Assembly (NCBI RefSeq): GCF_020515525.1
Contig: NZ_JAIYEP010000019.1
Location: 1-56,971, forward strand
From: Rhodococcus yananensis
GTDB taxonomy: Bacteria; Actinomycetota; Actinomycetes; Mycobacteriales; Mycobacteriaceae
Length of the DNA: 56,971 nt
Reading direction: 5' to 3'
The notes under the pieces are model-generated. The model made no database searches, was not told the origin of the DNA, and saw only the letters and a list, made by a program, of their open reading frames with translations. This document shows positions 35,731 to 45,621 of the stretch, piece by piece. Position numbers and translations under genes: made by a program. How positions within the stretch are numbered: the stretch's first letter is position 1; every line of letters starts with the position of its first letter.

Positions 35731-36610
35731 TCAACTGGGGCATGACGACCCGTCCTGTTCGGAGGGGCTGCCCAACAACTCCGACTTCTTCCCGCTCCAC
35801 GTCACGACCAGTGCGTCACGTGCGCGCGAGGCGGCGACGTAGAGCAGCGAACGCTCTCGCAGCAGTGCGTCCGCCCGTTCCCCCTCTGAAACCGAGCGCA
35901 GGGTCGCGGCGGAGGGGACATGGGCATTGTCGATTCCGGCGAGGATGACTCGGGCGAACTCCATGCCTTTCGAGCGGTGCATGGTGAGTACCTGTACGAA
36001 TCCTGCGGTGGAGGGGTTGTCGTCGAGTGCTCTGGCGTCGATGCCGCGTTCGCCCAGGGCGCGAATGAACTGCGTCCGGTCGGTCTTACCGCGCGTGAGC
36101 ACGGCGATGCTCGACGGGTCGAGGGGAGCTTCGTTCGGGTCGGCAGGTGGTGCGAGCCATTCGCGGACCTGGTCGGCCACCTTGTCGAGTTCGTCTGAGG
36201 CGTCGTCACATTCGAGGAACTTCGGATTGGGTCCGAGGCGCGCCGACCGGTATCCGTCGGTGCTCTCCTCGCCCTGCTCGAGGTCCTTGTAGTCGGCGCC
36301 GGAGAGGATGCTGACGGCGAAATGCAGGTTTTGGGCGGTGGTGCGGTAGTTCAGCGTCAGGCGACGAGCACGTCCGACAATCTTGATTCCGAGTCGTCCC
36401 AGCACGACAGGTTGTCCATAGATCCGCTGGTGTGAGTCTTCGGCGATGAACAGGTCGTTCGGCCCTTCTGCCACGAGGTTACGCAGGAGAGCCCAGTGGG
36501 TGGCGTGGAGGTCTTGAGCTTCGTCGACGAGCACATGGTTCGTGAGGAAGTCCTTGTCGGCTTCTGCGCGCAACTGTACGAGACGTCGTTCCTCGGTATG
36601 GGCATCATGG
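35731..36610 (-). pseudogene. UvrD-like helicase, N-terminally truncated
   Basis: The minus strand encodes the C-terminal part of a UvrD/Rep-type SF1 helicase. Motif II VLVDEAQDLHATHW, a Q-rich motif III (DSHQRIYGQ), motif IV LTLNYRTT, motif V MHRSKGMEF and motif VI LYVAASRARDAL are intact. The N-terminal half with Walker A is absent: similarity stops near 36610, where a fragment of an FAD dehydrogenase begins on the other strand. It cannot act as a helicase without the Walker A half. The exact boundary is uncertain by some tens of bases. Confidence 0.75.
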
Positions 36611-36689
36611 CCGGACCCCGACCTGCAGGCGTTCCTGCATTCGACCCGGTCGCCGAAAGCCTTCCCGCACTGTGCGCGCCGGGTGTCGA

Positions 36690-37825
36690 CACACCTGTTC
36701 GACCTCGTCACCGAACGTCGCGGCCAGCAGTTGGTCAACGGCACCGCGCTCGTCGGGAGGTTGCTGCGTTCCGCGCTGGACGTCGGTGTCGAGATCCGCG
36801 TGTCCACCGCCGCGTCCGCACTGGTCACCGACGACACCGGTGCTGTGACCGGTGTGCGACTGCGTGGCCCGGTCGGGGCGTACACCGTCACCGCGCGGCG
36901 CGGTGTCGTCCTCGCCACCGGCGGCTTCACTCGAGACCTGGACCGGCGCAAGGCGTTGTTCCCGCGCACCCCCACCGGTCGTGAACACTGGACGCTCACC
37001 CCGCCGACCACCACCGGTGACGGCGTCTCGCTCGGCGAATCCGTCGGCGGGCGCCTCGACCGCACGGTCGCCTCCCCGGTCGCGTACTGCCCGGTATCGC
37101 TGGTGCGGTACCGCAACGGCAAGGAAGGCGTGTTCCCGCACATCATGGACCGCGCCAAACCCGGAGTCATCGGGGTGCTGGCCGACGGGCACCGATTCGT
37201 CAACGAGGCGCTCGGCTACCACGACTACACTCTCGCGATGCTCGAGCAGGTACCGGACGGGCAGGAGGTGTGCTCGTGGCTGATTGCCGACGCGAACTAC
37301 ATGCGGCACTACCCGCTGGGCATGGCCAAGCCGTTCCCGATCCCGATCCGGCCGTACCTGCGATCCGGCTACCTCACCCGAGGTGCGACGATCCGCGACC
37401 TCGCCGCGAAGATCGGCGTCGACCCGGACGGCCTCGACAAAACGGTGCGCGCCTTCAACGAACATGCCCGCGTGGGAGAGGACCCCGACTTCGGGCGCGG
37501 ATCGACGCTGTTCAACGTCCGGTCCGGTGACGCCGATAATCCGTGGCCCAACGCCTCGCTCGCACCGCTGGAGAAGGGGCCGTTCTACGCGGTGAAAGTG
37601 GTGCCCGGTAGCTTCGGTACCTTCGCCGGTCTCGTCACCGACGCCGACTCGCAGGTACTGGATGCGTCCGATACCCCGATCGGCGGGCTGTACGCGGTGG
37701 GCGTCGACCAGTCCAGCGTCATGGGCGGTCACTATCCGTCCGGTGGAATCAACCTCGGCCCGGCCATGACGTTCGGTTTCCGCGCCGGTCGCCGCCTCGC
37801 CTCTACGACAGGAATCTCCCGATGA
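36690..37825 (+). pseudogene. FAD-dependent dehydrogenase (KstD/fumarate reductase-like), N-terminally truncated
   Basis: About 378 codons of an FAD-binding dehydrogenase. GVVLATGGFTRDLD and the C-terminal FAD motif GGLYAVGVDQSSVMGGHYPSGGINLGPA are clear, along with the substrate domain (HIMDRAKPGVIGVLADGHRF). The N-terminal dinucleotide-binding motif and roughly the first 150 residues are missing. The reading frame is otherwise open, and it ends ATGA-overlapping with the next gene. This looks like the 3' remnant of a catabolic gene cut off at the same scar that truncated the UvrD gene. It is not a complete 3-ketosteroid dehydrogenase. Confidence 0.75.
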
Positions 37826-38646
37826 CCGCCCCGCTCGGACTGGCCGCACTCACCGTCCTCGACACCGCACCGCTCGCGCACGTCGATCTCGCTGAACGAC
37901 ACCGATTCGACACGATCGGGCTTCGCCTGCTGCCCGCCGCGCCGGGCACCACCGCCTATCCACTGCATGAGGACCCGGTGGCACTCGACGAACTCGTCCG
38001 TCGCCTCGCCGACTCCCCGGTGGAGGTATTCGACCTCGAAATCATCCGGATCGGAGCAGGATTCGACGCCGAGAAGTACCGGTCGCTGCTCGAGGCCGGT
38101 GCGCGGCTCGGTGCCCGCGCTGTACTCGTCGGGGCCGATGACTTCGACCGTGCCCGCCTCACCGATTCGTACGCGAGCCTCGCACACCTGTGCGCGCAGT
38201 ACGGGATGGTCGCGAGTCTCGAATTCATGCCGTGGACGGCGGTGCCGGACGCGAAGTCCGCGGTCGAGGTCGTGTCGCAGGCCGACGGTCCCGCTCGCAG
38301 CGTACTCGTCGATGCCCTGCACGTGGACCGCTCCGCGACCACCCTCGATGACCTCGCCGCGATTCCCCGCGAGTGGCTGCACTACGCGCAGATGTGCGAC
38401 GGGTCCGTCCCGGCTCCCCACGGCGACGCCGAACTGATCCGTCATGCCCGTGAGGAGCGCCTGGTGCCAGGAACCGGGGGAATCGACCTCGCCGGTATCT
38501 GGGCGACCCTGCCCGCGGGGCTGCCCGTGAGCATCGAACTGCCGAACGAACTACTGCGTCGCGCGACGGGGACGACCGCCTGGCTCGACCGTCTCGTGGC
38601 CACCACCCGGCGGGTATTGGGGGAGGTCGCAGGGGCGGTGCTGTGA
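37822..38646 (+). CDS. Sugar phosphate isomerase/epimerase-like TIM-barrel protein
   Basis: A 274-residue xylose isomerase-like TIM barrel. Metal-binding residues appear in DLEIIRIG, ASLEFMPW, LVDALHVDRS and SIELPNELL, in the order expected for the AP endonuclease 2 superfamily. The ATG overlaps the dehydrogenase stop (ATGA), so the two were one operon. In related clusters such proteins act in catabolism of cyclic carboxylates or inositol-type compounds, for example as dehydratases or epimerases; the exact reaction is unknown. Its upstream gene is now truncated, so its expression is in doubt. Confidence 0.8.
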   Translation: MTAPLGLAALTVLDTAPLAHVDLAERHRFDTIGLRLLPAAPGTTAYPLHEDPVALDELVRRLADSPVEVFDLEIIRIGAGFDAEKYRSLLEAGARLGARAVLVGADDFDRARLTDSYASLAHLCAQYGMVASLEFMPWTAVPDAKSAVEVVSQADGPARSVLVDALHVDRSATTLDDLAAIPREWLHYAQMCDGSVPAPHGDAELIRHAREERLVPGTGGIDLAGIWATLPAGLPVSIELPNELLRRATGTTAWLDRLVATTRRVLGEVAGAVL

Positions 38647-38906
38647 GAGCCGCACGTGGACTCACAAGCCATTCGCCGGACGCGACTCCGGGGCTGCGTG
38701 TCGGGGCCGTGAGCGGATGGTTTCGTCCCCAGGCGCAGATTCGGCATCGCCGGAATCCGTACTGCTACCAGACTCGAGGTAGAAGCTGGTGGCCGAGACA
38801 GCGCGGATGTAATGATCAGTGAATTCCGACCGACAGGTCAGGTGAGCGGGTACGAGCGGATACGACTCGTGTGCAATTGATCTTGAATCACGGCTGCGAG
38901 GGCATC

Positions 38907-39962
38907 ATGGCCGAGAAGATGACTCCATCGGAGGCGAAGGTCGTGGTGGAGCGACACCTGAGATCGCTCGGGTTCGTTCTCGACACCGGCCGGAGTCCGG
39001 GGCGAATGCTCGTTCGAGCCCAAGGAGTCGTCGCGAAAATCACCCTCCGTGCCGACCCCGTAGGGCGGTCGGAATTGGCCACGTTTCTGACGGACCGAAG
39101 CGCAGGTGCCGTCGATGCCAGGGCGTACTACTCGCTCAGTGGCTACCGTCCGACCGCGGTCGAGTATGCGACAGACCATCGGATTCAACTGTTCGACTTC
39201 GACACCTCAGGGCGGGTCACAGGGCGTAACCAGGTGGGTCTGCGAGCGCCGGACTCCGCGCGCTTCCCGCCTCTATCGCTCGACAAACGTGTCGAAGCCG
39301 GGCCGCAGTGGTCGTCTGATCCGATCGGAAAGGTGATGGCCGGATGGAGAAGCCCGGTAGCGGTCGCTGTGAGGGCGCTTCTGACTTCGGCGGGGACGTC
39401 GACGCGCGCTGCGCTGTTCTCCACAGCTGAGGAGGCAGTCGAGGCCCAACCTGTACGAGAGCCGACGACACCCGAGAATCGGCGAGCAAACTGGGGTTTC
39501 GTAGCGCTCGGTGGCACGATGATCGCTGTTGTCGGGGCGGCGGTGTTGCTCTCCGCGGTCGGCTCGGATCGAGAAGCCGTCGACGATCCGGGGCAGGTGG
39601 AATCCGTAACGGTAACTCGCACCGTGACGCAGCACACCGAAACGGAACCGGGCATCGGGGAGGGTGATTCGACGATGCTCGAGATCCAGTCATCGAGCCC
39701 GCGGCCGCTGCTCACGACGACTACCTCGTACACGTCACCGTCGCCGGTGACTACGCCGCCCCCGGCGACAACCGTGCCCATACAGCCTGCGCCCGCGTAC
39801 ACCCCCGAATACATACCCCCGCCTGCGCCTCAACCGGAGCCGAGTGTCTACTACGCGAACTGTACTGCGGCCCGAGTTGCCGGTGCCGCACCGATACTCC
39901 GTGGTTCTCCGGGGTACCGATCCGAACTTGATCGTGACGACGACGGAATCGCCTGCGAATAG
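38907..39962 (+). CDS. Membrane protein with Mrr-like N-domain and C-terminal excalibur domain
   Basis: A 351-residue protein. Residues about 5-110 resemble an Mrr/REase-like fold (VVAKITLRADPVG followed by RAYYSLSGYRPTAVEYATDH), though the QxK lysine motif appears as VAK. A membrane segment lies near 190-215 (FVALGGTMIAVVGAAVLLSAV). A Pro/Thr-rich linker follows, and the last 40 residues are an excalibur domain (NCTAARVAG...DRDDDGIACE) with the DxDxDG calcium loop. ATG 38907 gives the protein-like N-terminus. Role unknown. Confidence 0.72.
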   Translation: MAEKMTPSEAKVVVERHLRSLGFVLDTGRSPGRMLVRAQGVVAKITLRADPVGRSELATFLTDRSAGAVDARAYYSLSGYRPTAVEYATDHRIQLFDFDTSGRVTGRNQVGLRAPDSARFPPLSLDKRVEAGPQWSSDPIGKVMAGWRSPVAVAVRALLTSAGTSTRAALFSTAEEAVEAQPVREPTTPENRRANWGFVALGGTMIAVVGAAVLLSAVGSDREAVDDPGQVESVTVTRTVTQHTETEPGIGEGDSTMLEIQSSSPRPLLTTTTSYTSPSPVTTPPPATTVPIQPAPAYTPEYIPPPAPQPEPSVYYANCTAARVAGAAPILRGSPGYRSELDRDDDGIACE

Positions 39963-40380
39963 AGTTGATGCATAATACGTTACGTACCGCCGGTCGTTGC
40001 CGATATTCGGGTTCTTCCAGGCCGCACCCGGCGCGACACCCGAATTGTTCCTGCTTCCGTTGCTCGCCGCCGCCCTTCCGCGATGCCGATGGGGTTCACA
40101 GCGCGATTGCGAGGCTCACAGCGCCGTCGGTGGCCGGTGAACCTGTGAACCTCGCGCCTGTGCTGTGAGCCCCGAGGGTGAGGCCGTCGACAGCGCCGGG
40201 TGTGAGCGCCGCGCAGACCGCAACGTTTTCGGACGAAAGCCGACGCACCTCCACCCCGAATGACCCACAATGTTTTCAACAACGAGAGTGCGGCGCACGA
40301 GAAGGGTGTTCGAAGGTCCACCGTCCACTCGCAGTGATCTAACCGAAAGCTGCGGGAGGCCTTGCGTTTCGGGATGCGCA
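39963..40380. other. Intergenic region carrying repeat RB1
   Basis: This 418-bp gap holds no convincing gene. Its main feature is the approximately 81-bp inverted repeat RB1 (40092-40172). The remaining right half should contain the promoter of the cell-wall cluster, but no clear hexamers stand out. Confidence 0.6.
40092..40172 (+). repeat. 81-bp palindromic repeat, copy RB1
   Basis: The outer arms GGGTTCACAGC and GCTGTGAGCCC pair with one mismatch, and the inner arms GAGGCTCACA and TGTGAACCTC also pair. The same architecture and spacing recur at 48759-48839 (RB2). It lies in the gap between the excalibur gene and the cell-wall cluster. Confidence 0.75.
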
Positions 40381-41619
40381 ATGAGCGAAGCTGTCTTGGG
40401 GCTCCACGCGAGGGATCACGAACCTGTCGAGGTTCCACCGGGACCTGCCGTGGAATCCGGCAGCCGCGCGGACAGCGGCGGTGTCACGCTCGAGTGTCTG
40501 CTCGCGGTCGCGACTCTGACACCCGCCCAAGCCGCGCTGCTCGTCACGGATGCGACCGATCAGTTCGGGTCGGTGCACGGTCGGGGGCGGGCCCCGGCGA
40601 CCCTGCGGGGCGATGCCGTGACGGTGTCCGCGGCCGGCAGGCTCACGATCGGTTGCGCCGGCACGGCCGGGCCGCAGGACGCGATGCGTGATGCGGCGGC
40701 ATGTCTGCTGCGACGCATCGCGGCGAACTGTCGCGTCGCGACGCTCGCGGATCGGGTGGATGACGCGATCGCCGGATCCTCGGACACGGACGACCTGATG
40801 CGACAGGTAAAGCACACTGCTGCAACAGAACTGGAGCGCGTCGATGTGGTGCGAACACGCTCCCAACTGTCCGCGCTCGTCGCGGCGGTCCGCGGGCGGG
40901 CACGGCCGGACGGGTCGGTGGACGTGCCGGAACCTCCGCTCCCGGTGACCGGAACCGTACTCGCGTCGAACCGCTGGCATCCCCCGGTGGGGGCGGTGTG
41001 GCATCGCAAGAAGCGACGGAGGTCGCCGCGCCGATGGGTGCTCGGCCTGGTGGCGATCCTCGTCGTCGCGGGGGCGGTGTGGGTGGCCCCCACCGCGTGG
41101 TCGCAGCTGCGGGAAGGATGGAGCACCCTGCTCGGGCCGGCCGAGTCGGCGATGCAGGATCGGATCGATCCGGTGTCGCCGCCGCCACCGCTCCCCGACG
41201 CCGCACCTCCACCCGGATCGACCGAACCGGGGCCCGTCGACACCGCACTACCGACCGGTGCCGGACCGATCACAGGACTCACGGCCGTCTTCGCCGACGG
41301 TTCCTGCGAGGCCGGACGAGCGTGCACGCTGCGCGTCGACATCGGCGTCGACCCGTCTGCGAATATCGCTGCGGTCACCTGGAACCCGGTCGTGTACGAC
41401 CGGTGCACGGGTGCCGTCGTGCCCGGCGGTGCCGTCACCGTGCCGGTGCCGTCCGGCGGCCGGGATACCTACGGCATCGGCAGCGTCGACCTGCCACCCG
41501 GCACCGCCCTCGCCGTCGCCGCGGTCACCACCGACCCCGCCGAGGCCGCGTCGGCACCGATGTACGTGCCCGCGGAGCACGCCATCTGCCCACCCGAGGA
41601 CGCCCATGAAGGCGGATAG
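40381..41619 (+). CDS. Single-pass membrane protein of the SEDS-PBP cluster
   Basis: A 412-residue protein. The N-terminal cytoplasmic part (residues 1-210) has no recognised domain; its LECLLAVATLTPAQAALLV helix and ATLADRVDDAIAG are notable. One membrane segment lies near 220-240 (RRWVLGLVAILVVAGAVWV) after a basic RKKRRR stretch. A Pro-rich linker leads to an extracytoplasmic beta domain (about 300-405) with paired cysteines. The ATG at 40381 begins MSEAVLG. Its stop overlaps the SEDS-PBP start by 14 nt, so it is probably a partner or regulator of that enzyme. Confidence 0.75.
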   Translation: MSEAVLGLHARDHEPVEVPPGPAVESGSRADSGGVTLECLLAVATLTPAQAALLVTDATDQFGSVHGRGRAPATLRGDAVTVSAAGRLTIGCAGTAGPQDAMRDAAACLLRRIAANCRVATLADRVDDAIAGSSDTDDLMRQVKHTAATELERVDVVRTRSQLSALVAAVRGRARPDGSVDVPEPPLPVTGTVLASNRWHPPVGAVWHRKKRRRSPRRWVLGLVAILVVAGAVWVAPTAWSQLREGWSTLLGPAESAMQDRIDPVSPPPPLPDAAPPPGSTEPGPVDTALPTGAGPITGLTAVFADGSCEAGRACTLRVDIGVDPSANIAAVTWNPVVYDRCTGAVVPGGAVTVPVPSGGRDTYGIGSVDLPPGTALAVAAVTTDPAEAASAPMYVPAEHAICPPEDAHEGG

Positions 41620-44425
41620 GCGCCCGTCCGACCCGTGGCTCGTCACGGCGGCGGTCGCCCTCGTCGCCCTCGGTGCACTCAACATGCTCGCGGCGGGCAT
41701 GACGTCGCTCGCGGTACGTCACCTGATCCTGGCGGCTGTCGGGCTCGGCGTGATGTGGGTGACCTCGCGCATGCGGATCGCAGCCCTCGGCCGGTTCGGG
41801 TGGATTCTGCTCACCGTCTCGGTCGTGCTGCTGGCGATCGTATCGCTCGTGGGGATCGCCACCAAAGGCGCGCAGCGTTGGCTGGACCTCGGTGTGTTCA
41901 CGGTGCAGCCCTCCGAGATCGCCAAGCTCGCGCTCGTCCTGGTTCCCGCCGCGATCCTCGCCGGCGGCTACACACTCGCCCGGTTCGCCGCCGTCCTGGC
42001 GGTGGCAGCCGTGCCCGTCGTGATGGTCGCGCTGCAACCCGATCTGTCGACCGCCGTCGTGCTGGTGGTCACCGTGGTGCTGATGCTGGTCCTGGCGCGG
42101 GTACCGATGCTCCGGTTGCTGCCGCTGTTCGCGATCGGGATCGCGTCCCTTCCGCTGGCCGTGCTGTTCCTCCGCCCCTACCAGCTCGAGCGGATCCACG
42201 TGTTCCTGTCGAGCGACGCCGATCCGCAGGGATCGGGATGGGCGGCGTGGCAGGCGGACATCGCGATCGGCAGCGCCGGCTGGTGGGGTCTGGGACGGCA
42301 AGCCGACTACGGACTGCGGGCCGAATACCTGCCCGAATCGGAACACGACCTGGCGTTCGCGAGCGTCGTGTACGGGTGGGGGCTGGCCGCGGGTCTCGCC
42401 GTCGCGGTGGCCATCGCGGTCATCGTGTGGCGCGCCGCGGTCGCCGCGCGCGCGGCACGGACCCGAGAGGGGGCACTCGTCGCCGCGGGCATCGGTGGAC
42501 TGTTCGGCATCCACGGTGCCGTGTCGATCGCGCAGAGCCTGTCGCTGCTCCCGCACACCGGCATGCCGATACCGGTGTTCAGTTACGGAGGTACGGCGTC
42601 GATCGTGGGGTTCGTGTCGATCGGGTTGGTACTCGCGGTGCGTCGCGACGGGGTGACGCGCACGTTGTGGGCCACCGAATCCGCGCGGCAACGTCGACCG
42701 CGTGGGGTGTCGACGGGGGCGGTGACGGTGACGGCCTCGCTCGTCGCGATGTCGATGTTCGCCTGGCAGTTGCAGACCGCGCACGGCGCGGAGTTGCGGG
42801 CGACGAGCGACACCCAGATGCTGCGTTGTATCCGCCTGCCCGCCGAACGCGGTCACATCCTCGACCGCGGTGGTGTTCCGGTGGCGGTCAACGTCGCCGA
42901 ATACACTGTCGCGGTGGTCGCCCGCATGTTCGCGGAACGGAACGCCGCCGTGCACGACGAGCTCGCCGCGCTGCTCGGCATCACCCCCGACCGGCTCGCG
43001 GAGGAACTACGCGGCGACGGTGAACTGCAGGTCGTGCTCGCGCGGGTCGGACCCGAGCAGGCACGACGCATCGTCGACGCCCAGCTGCCGTGGGTTCTGG
43101 TGTATCCGACGGGACGCAGGCAGTACCCGCAGGGCGAGATGCTGGCGTCGGTCCTCGGGTATGTCGGGATCGCCGACGAGCAGGACATGCAACGCAGACC
43201 GAACCTCGCCCTCGGGTCACGGGTCGGCAAGGCCGGGCTCGAGAGACAGTACGATGCGTTGCTCCGTGGCATCGACGGCAAACAATGCGTGTACGTCGAC
43301 CCGTCGGGGCGGCCGGTGGGCACGGGAGAGCGTATCGACCCGGTGCGGGGCTACGACCTGCGGCTGCACCTCGACCTCGGGCTGCAGCAGGCCGCAACGG
43401 ATCTGCTCACCCAGGCGGTGCGCACCAGCGGCGGCGACCTCGGCGCCGCGGTCGTGATGGACGCGAAAACCGGCGCGGTGCTGGCGTTGGCCAGCGTCCC
43501 GGGCTATGACAACAACATCTACGGGCCGCCGGTCGACCCGGTGGCGCTGGCCGCGCAGACCGACGGAACCGGGCCGGGCCGGATGCTCAACCACGCCGTC
43601 CAGACCGCGGTGCCGCCGGGCTCGACGTTCAAGATCGTGGTGGCGTCGGCGAACGCCGCGACCCACGTGCTGCCGCCGGACGCCCTCCTCGCGGGCGGTG
43701 CGGCCTACACCTACGGTGGACACACGTTCGCGAACTGGCAGCCGATGGGACCGAACAGTCTGGTCGGGGCCCTCCAGTGGTCGGACAACGTCTACTTCTA
43801 TCAACTCGCCGAACTCCTCGGCCCCGAGCGGATCGCGACGACCGCCGCCGAACTGGGCGTCGGGTCGCGGTCGGGGATCGACCTGCCGAGCGAATCCGAG
43901 GGTTTCCTCGGCACACCGGAGAACGTCGGCAGCATCGGCGGAACCTGGTATCCGGGGTCGACGCTGCTGATGGGGATCGGTCAGGGCACCGTCAACGCCA
44001 CGCCGATGCAGGTGGCGCGGTGGACGGCGGGTATCGCGTCGGGCGCGATGGTGACACCGAGGCTCGCAGCCGCGTACGGACCAGCGGACGCGGTGCCCCT
44101 GGCCACTGTCGCGCCGCACCGGTTGTCCTTCGCCGACGAACTCGGTCCCGTGCGGGCGGGGATGCGGGCGTCCGCGGCTGCCGGTACCGCCGGTCAGCTC
44201 GCGAGCCTCCCGGTGCCGGCCGCGGCGAAAACCGGCACGGCGGAGGACCCGTCGGCACCGGGAGACGGACTCAACGCGTGGTTCTCCGCGGTGGTGCCCG
44301 CCGACGAACCCGAGGTGGTGGTGACGGCGCTGGTGCGGGGCGGTGGATTCGGTTCTGCGACGTCGGGTCCCGTCGTCAAGGGTCTCCTCGAGCGTTACCT
44401 CGCGCACACCGGCGGTGACCGGTGA
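41606..44425 (+). CDS. Single-chain SEDS glycosyltransferase-class B PBP fusion
   Basis: A 939-residue peptidoglycan synthase. Residues 1-360 are a polytopic FtsW/RodA-like SEDS domain, with QPSEIAKLALVL, EHDLAFASVVYGWG and VFSYGGTASIVGF. One further membrane segment precedes a class B PBP: the RGHILDRGGVPVAV pedestal, then the transpeptidase with STFK (S673, K676), SDN (726-728) and KTG (875-877). Glycan polymerisation and crosslinking are normally split between two proteins, so this fuses a RodA/PBP2- or FtsW/PBP3-like pair. CCCGAGGACGCCC precedes ATG 41606. All key residues are present. Confidence 0.92.
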   Translation: MKADRRPSDPWLVTAAVALVALGALNMLAAGMTSLAVRHLILAAVGLGVMWVTSRMRIAALGRFGWILLTVSVVLLAIVSLVGIATKGAQRWLDLGVFTVQPSEIAKLALVLVPAAILAGGYTLARFAAVLAVAAVPVVMVALQPDLSTAVVLVVTVVLMLVLARVPMLRLLPLFAIGIASLPLAVLFLRPYQLERIHVFLSSDADPQGSGWAAWQADIAIGSAGWWGLGRQADYGLRAEYLPESEHDLAFASVVYGWGLAAGLAVAVAIAVIVWRAAVAARAARTREGALVAAGIGGLFGIHGAVSIAQSLSLLPHTGMPIPVFSYGGTASIVGFVSIGLVLAVRRDGVTRTLWATESARQRRPRGVSTGAVTVTASLVAMSMFAWQLQTAHGAELRATSDTQMLRCIRLPAERGHILDRGGVPVAVNVAEYTVAVVARMFAERNAAVHDELAALLGITPDRLAEELRGDGELQVVLARVGPEQARRIVDAQLPWVLVYPTGRRQYPQGEMLASVLGYVGIADEQDMQRRPNLALGSRVGKAGLERQYDALLRGIDGKQCVYVDPSGRPVGTGERIDPVRGYDLRLHLDLGLQQAATDLLTQAVRTSGGDLGAAVVMDAKTGAVLALASVPGYDNNIYGPPVDPVALAAQTDGTGPGRMLNHAVQTAVPPGSTFKIVVASANAATHVLPPDALLAGGAAYTYGGHTFANWQPMGPNSLVGALQWSDNVYFYQLAELLGPERIATTAAELGVGSRSGIDLPSESEGFLGTPENVGSIGGTWYPGSTLLMGIGQGTVNATPMQVARWTAGIASGAMVTPRLAAAYGPADAVPLATVAPHRLSFADELGPVRAGMRASAAAGTAGQLASLPVPAAAKTGTAEDPSAPGDGLNAWFSAVVPADEPEVVVTALVRGGGFGSATSGPVVKGLLERYLAHTGGDR

Positions 44426-44437
44426 AGAACCGGCAGG

Positions 44438-45427
44438 TCAGGACCCGTAGGCGGCGACGACCTCGGGGTGGTCCATGCACGCGGTCGCGCCTTCCGCGAC
44501 GCAGGTGAGCGGACGCTCCGCGGTCTTGACCGGCAGCCCGAAGGACTCTTCGATCAACTGTGGCAGGCCCCGCAGCATCGAGCCGCCCCCGATCGCCAGG
44601 ATGCCCTCGGCCAGCACATCGCTGATGGCTCGCGGAGGAAGATCGTCCAGGCAGGCAGCCAACGTCTCGACGATGTTGATCGTGGTGGACCGTACCGCGT
44701 CCATGATCTCCTCGGTCTCGAGCGTGATCAGGCGCGCCCGACCGGTCGCGGCGTCGCGGCCCTCCACCACCAGGGTGCGGTCGTCGGTGGCTTCGGGAGC
44801 ACCGACTTTCGCGCGCTCGGCGGTGAGCTCGCCCACCAGGAGTTTGTGTTCCACGCGCAGATACCGGTGGATCGCGCGGGTCAGGTCGTCCCCGGCGGTC
44901 CTGCAACTGCGGTGTGACAGCACACCACCGAAGCAGAGGGCGGTGACTTCCGAAGTGCCACCACCGATGTCGACGACGAGATGGGTTCGTGGTTCGAGCG
45001 GGTTGATTCCGCAGCCGAGTGCCCCCGCAACCGGCTGCGGCACCAGGCCCACCTTCCGCAGACCGGATTCGTGCCCGACTTCGAGCAGCGCGCGCCGTTC
45101 GAGAGGGGTGGCGCCGGCCGGAACCGCGACGACACCCGTCGGCCGCAGACCGTAGCGTCGGTGCGGCGCGGCGTGTTTGAGGACGGCGGTGACGTACGCC
45201 CGAGCCGATTCGAGGTCCACGACGACACCACCTCGTATCGGACGGACCGGCGTGATTCCGGTCGGTGTGCGATCGACGAGGTCGCTGGCGTCCTGGCCGA
45301 TCGCGATGGCCCGGTGCGGGTCCTTCGTGCGAACCATCATCAACGACGGCTCGTTGAGAACTATGCCGTCGTCGGGTGTGCCCACGACGGTGTTGGCAGT
45401 GCCGAGATCGATACCGAATCCGCGCAC
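44438..45427 (-). CDS. mreB: MreB-like actin-family protein
   Basis: A 329-residue MreB/Hsp70-superfamily ATPase. Phosphate 1 (FGIDLGTANTVV), phosphate 2 (VVDIGGGTSEVTAL) and the adenosine motif (AIGGGSMLRGL) are intact, and the length is normal. MreB organises lateral wall synthesis, working with RodA/PBP2-type enzymes. It is convergent with the SEDS-PBP gene, 12 nt apart. No mreC, mreD or rodZ is seen nearby. To my knowledge most mycolate actinobacteria grow apically and lack MreB, so its function here is unclear. Confidence 0.9.
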   Translation of the reverse strand: MRGFGIDLGTANTVVGTPDDGIVLNEPSLMMVRTKDPHRAIAIGQDASDLVDRTPTGITPVRPIRGGVVVDLESARAYVTAVLKHAAPHRRYGLRPTGVVAVPAGATPLERRALLEVGHESGLRKVGLVPQPVAGALGCGINPLEPRTHLVVDIGGGTSEVTALCFGGVLSHRSCRTAGDDLTRAIHRYLRVEHKLLVGELTAERAKVGAPEATDDRTLVVEGRDAATGRARLITLETEEIMDAVRSTTINIVETLAACLDDLPPRAISDVLAEGILAIGGGSMLRGLPQLIEESFGLPVKTAERPLTCVAEGATACMDHPEVVAAYGS

Positions 45428-45621
45428 GTCGGCCTCCGAGAGGATTCCAGCGACATCGTCCAGGTGGTGTTCAACGGCAGCGGCATCGGGGGATGTCGCG
45501 TACCGAACAGGTTACCGCCGCCGAATCACCTTCTGCGCGGGGTTCGCAGGATTCGTCGGGTTGCGACGGTATTGCGAACGCATGCAGCGCACGTGTCTCC
45601 GCCGCGGCCCCGGGTTGTGCT

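Noticed and set aside
36542-36690. Extension of the FAD dehydrogenase frame to an ATG at 36542
   Set aside because: The added residues are the antisense of the UvrD fragment and resemble no flavoprotein N-terminus, so the frame is open only by chance.
36690-37825. Calling the FAD protein a functional 3-ketosteroid dehydrogenase (KstD)
   Set aside because: The N-terminal FAD-binding motif is missing and the substrate family cannot be decided from the remaining part.
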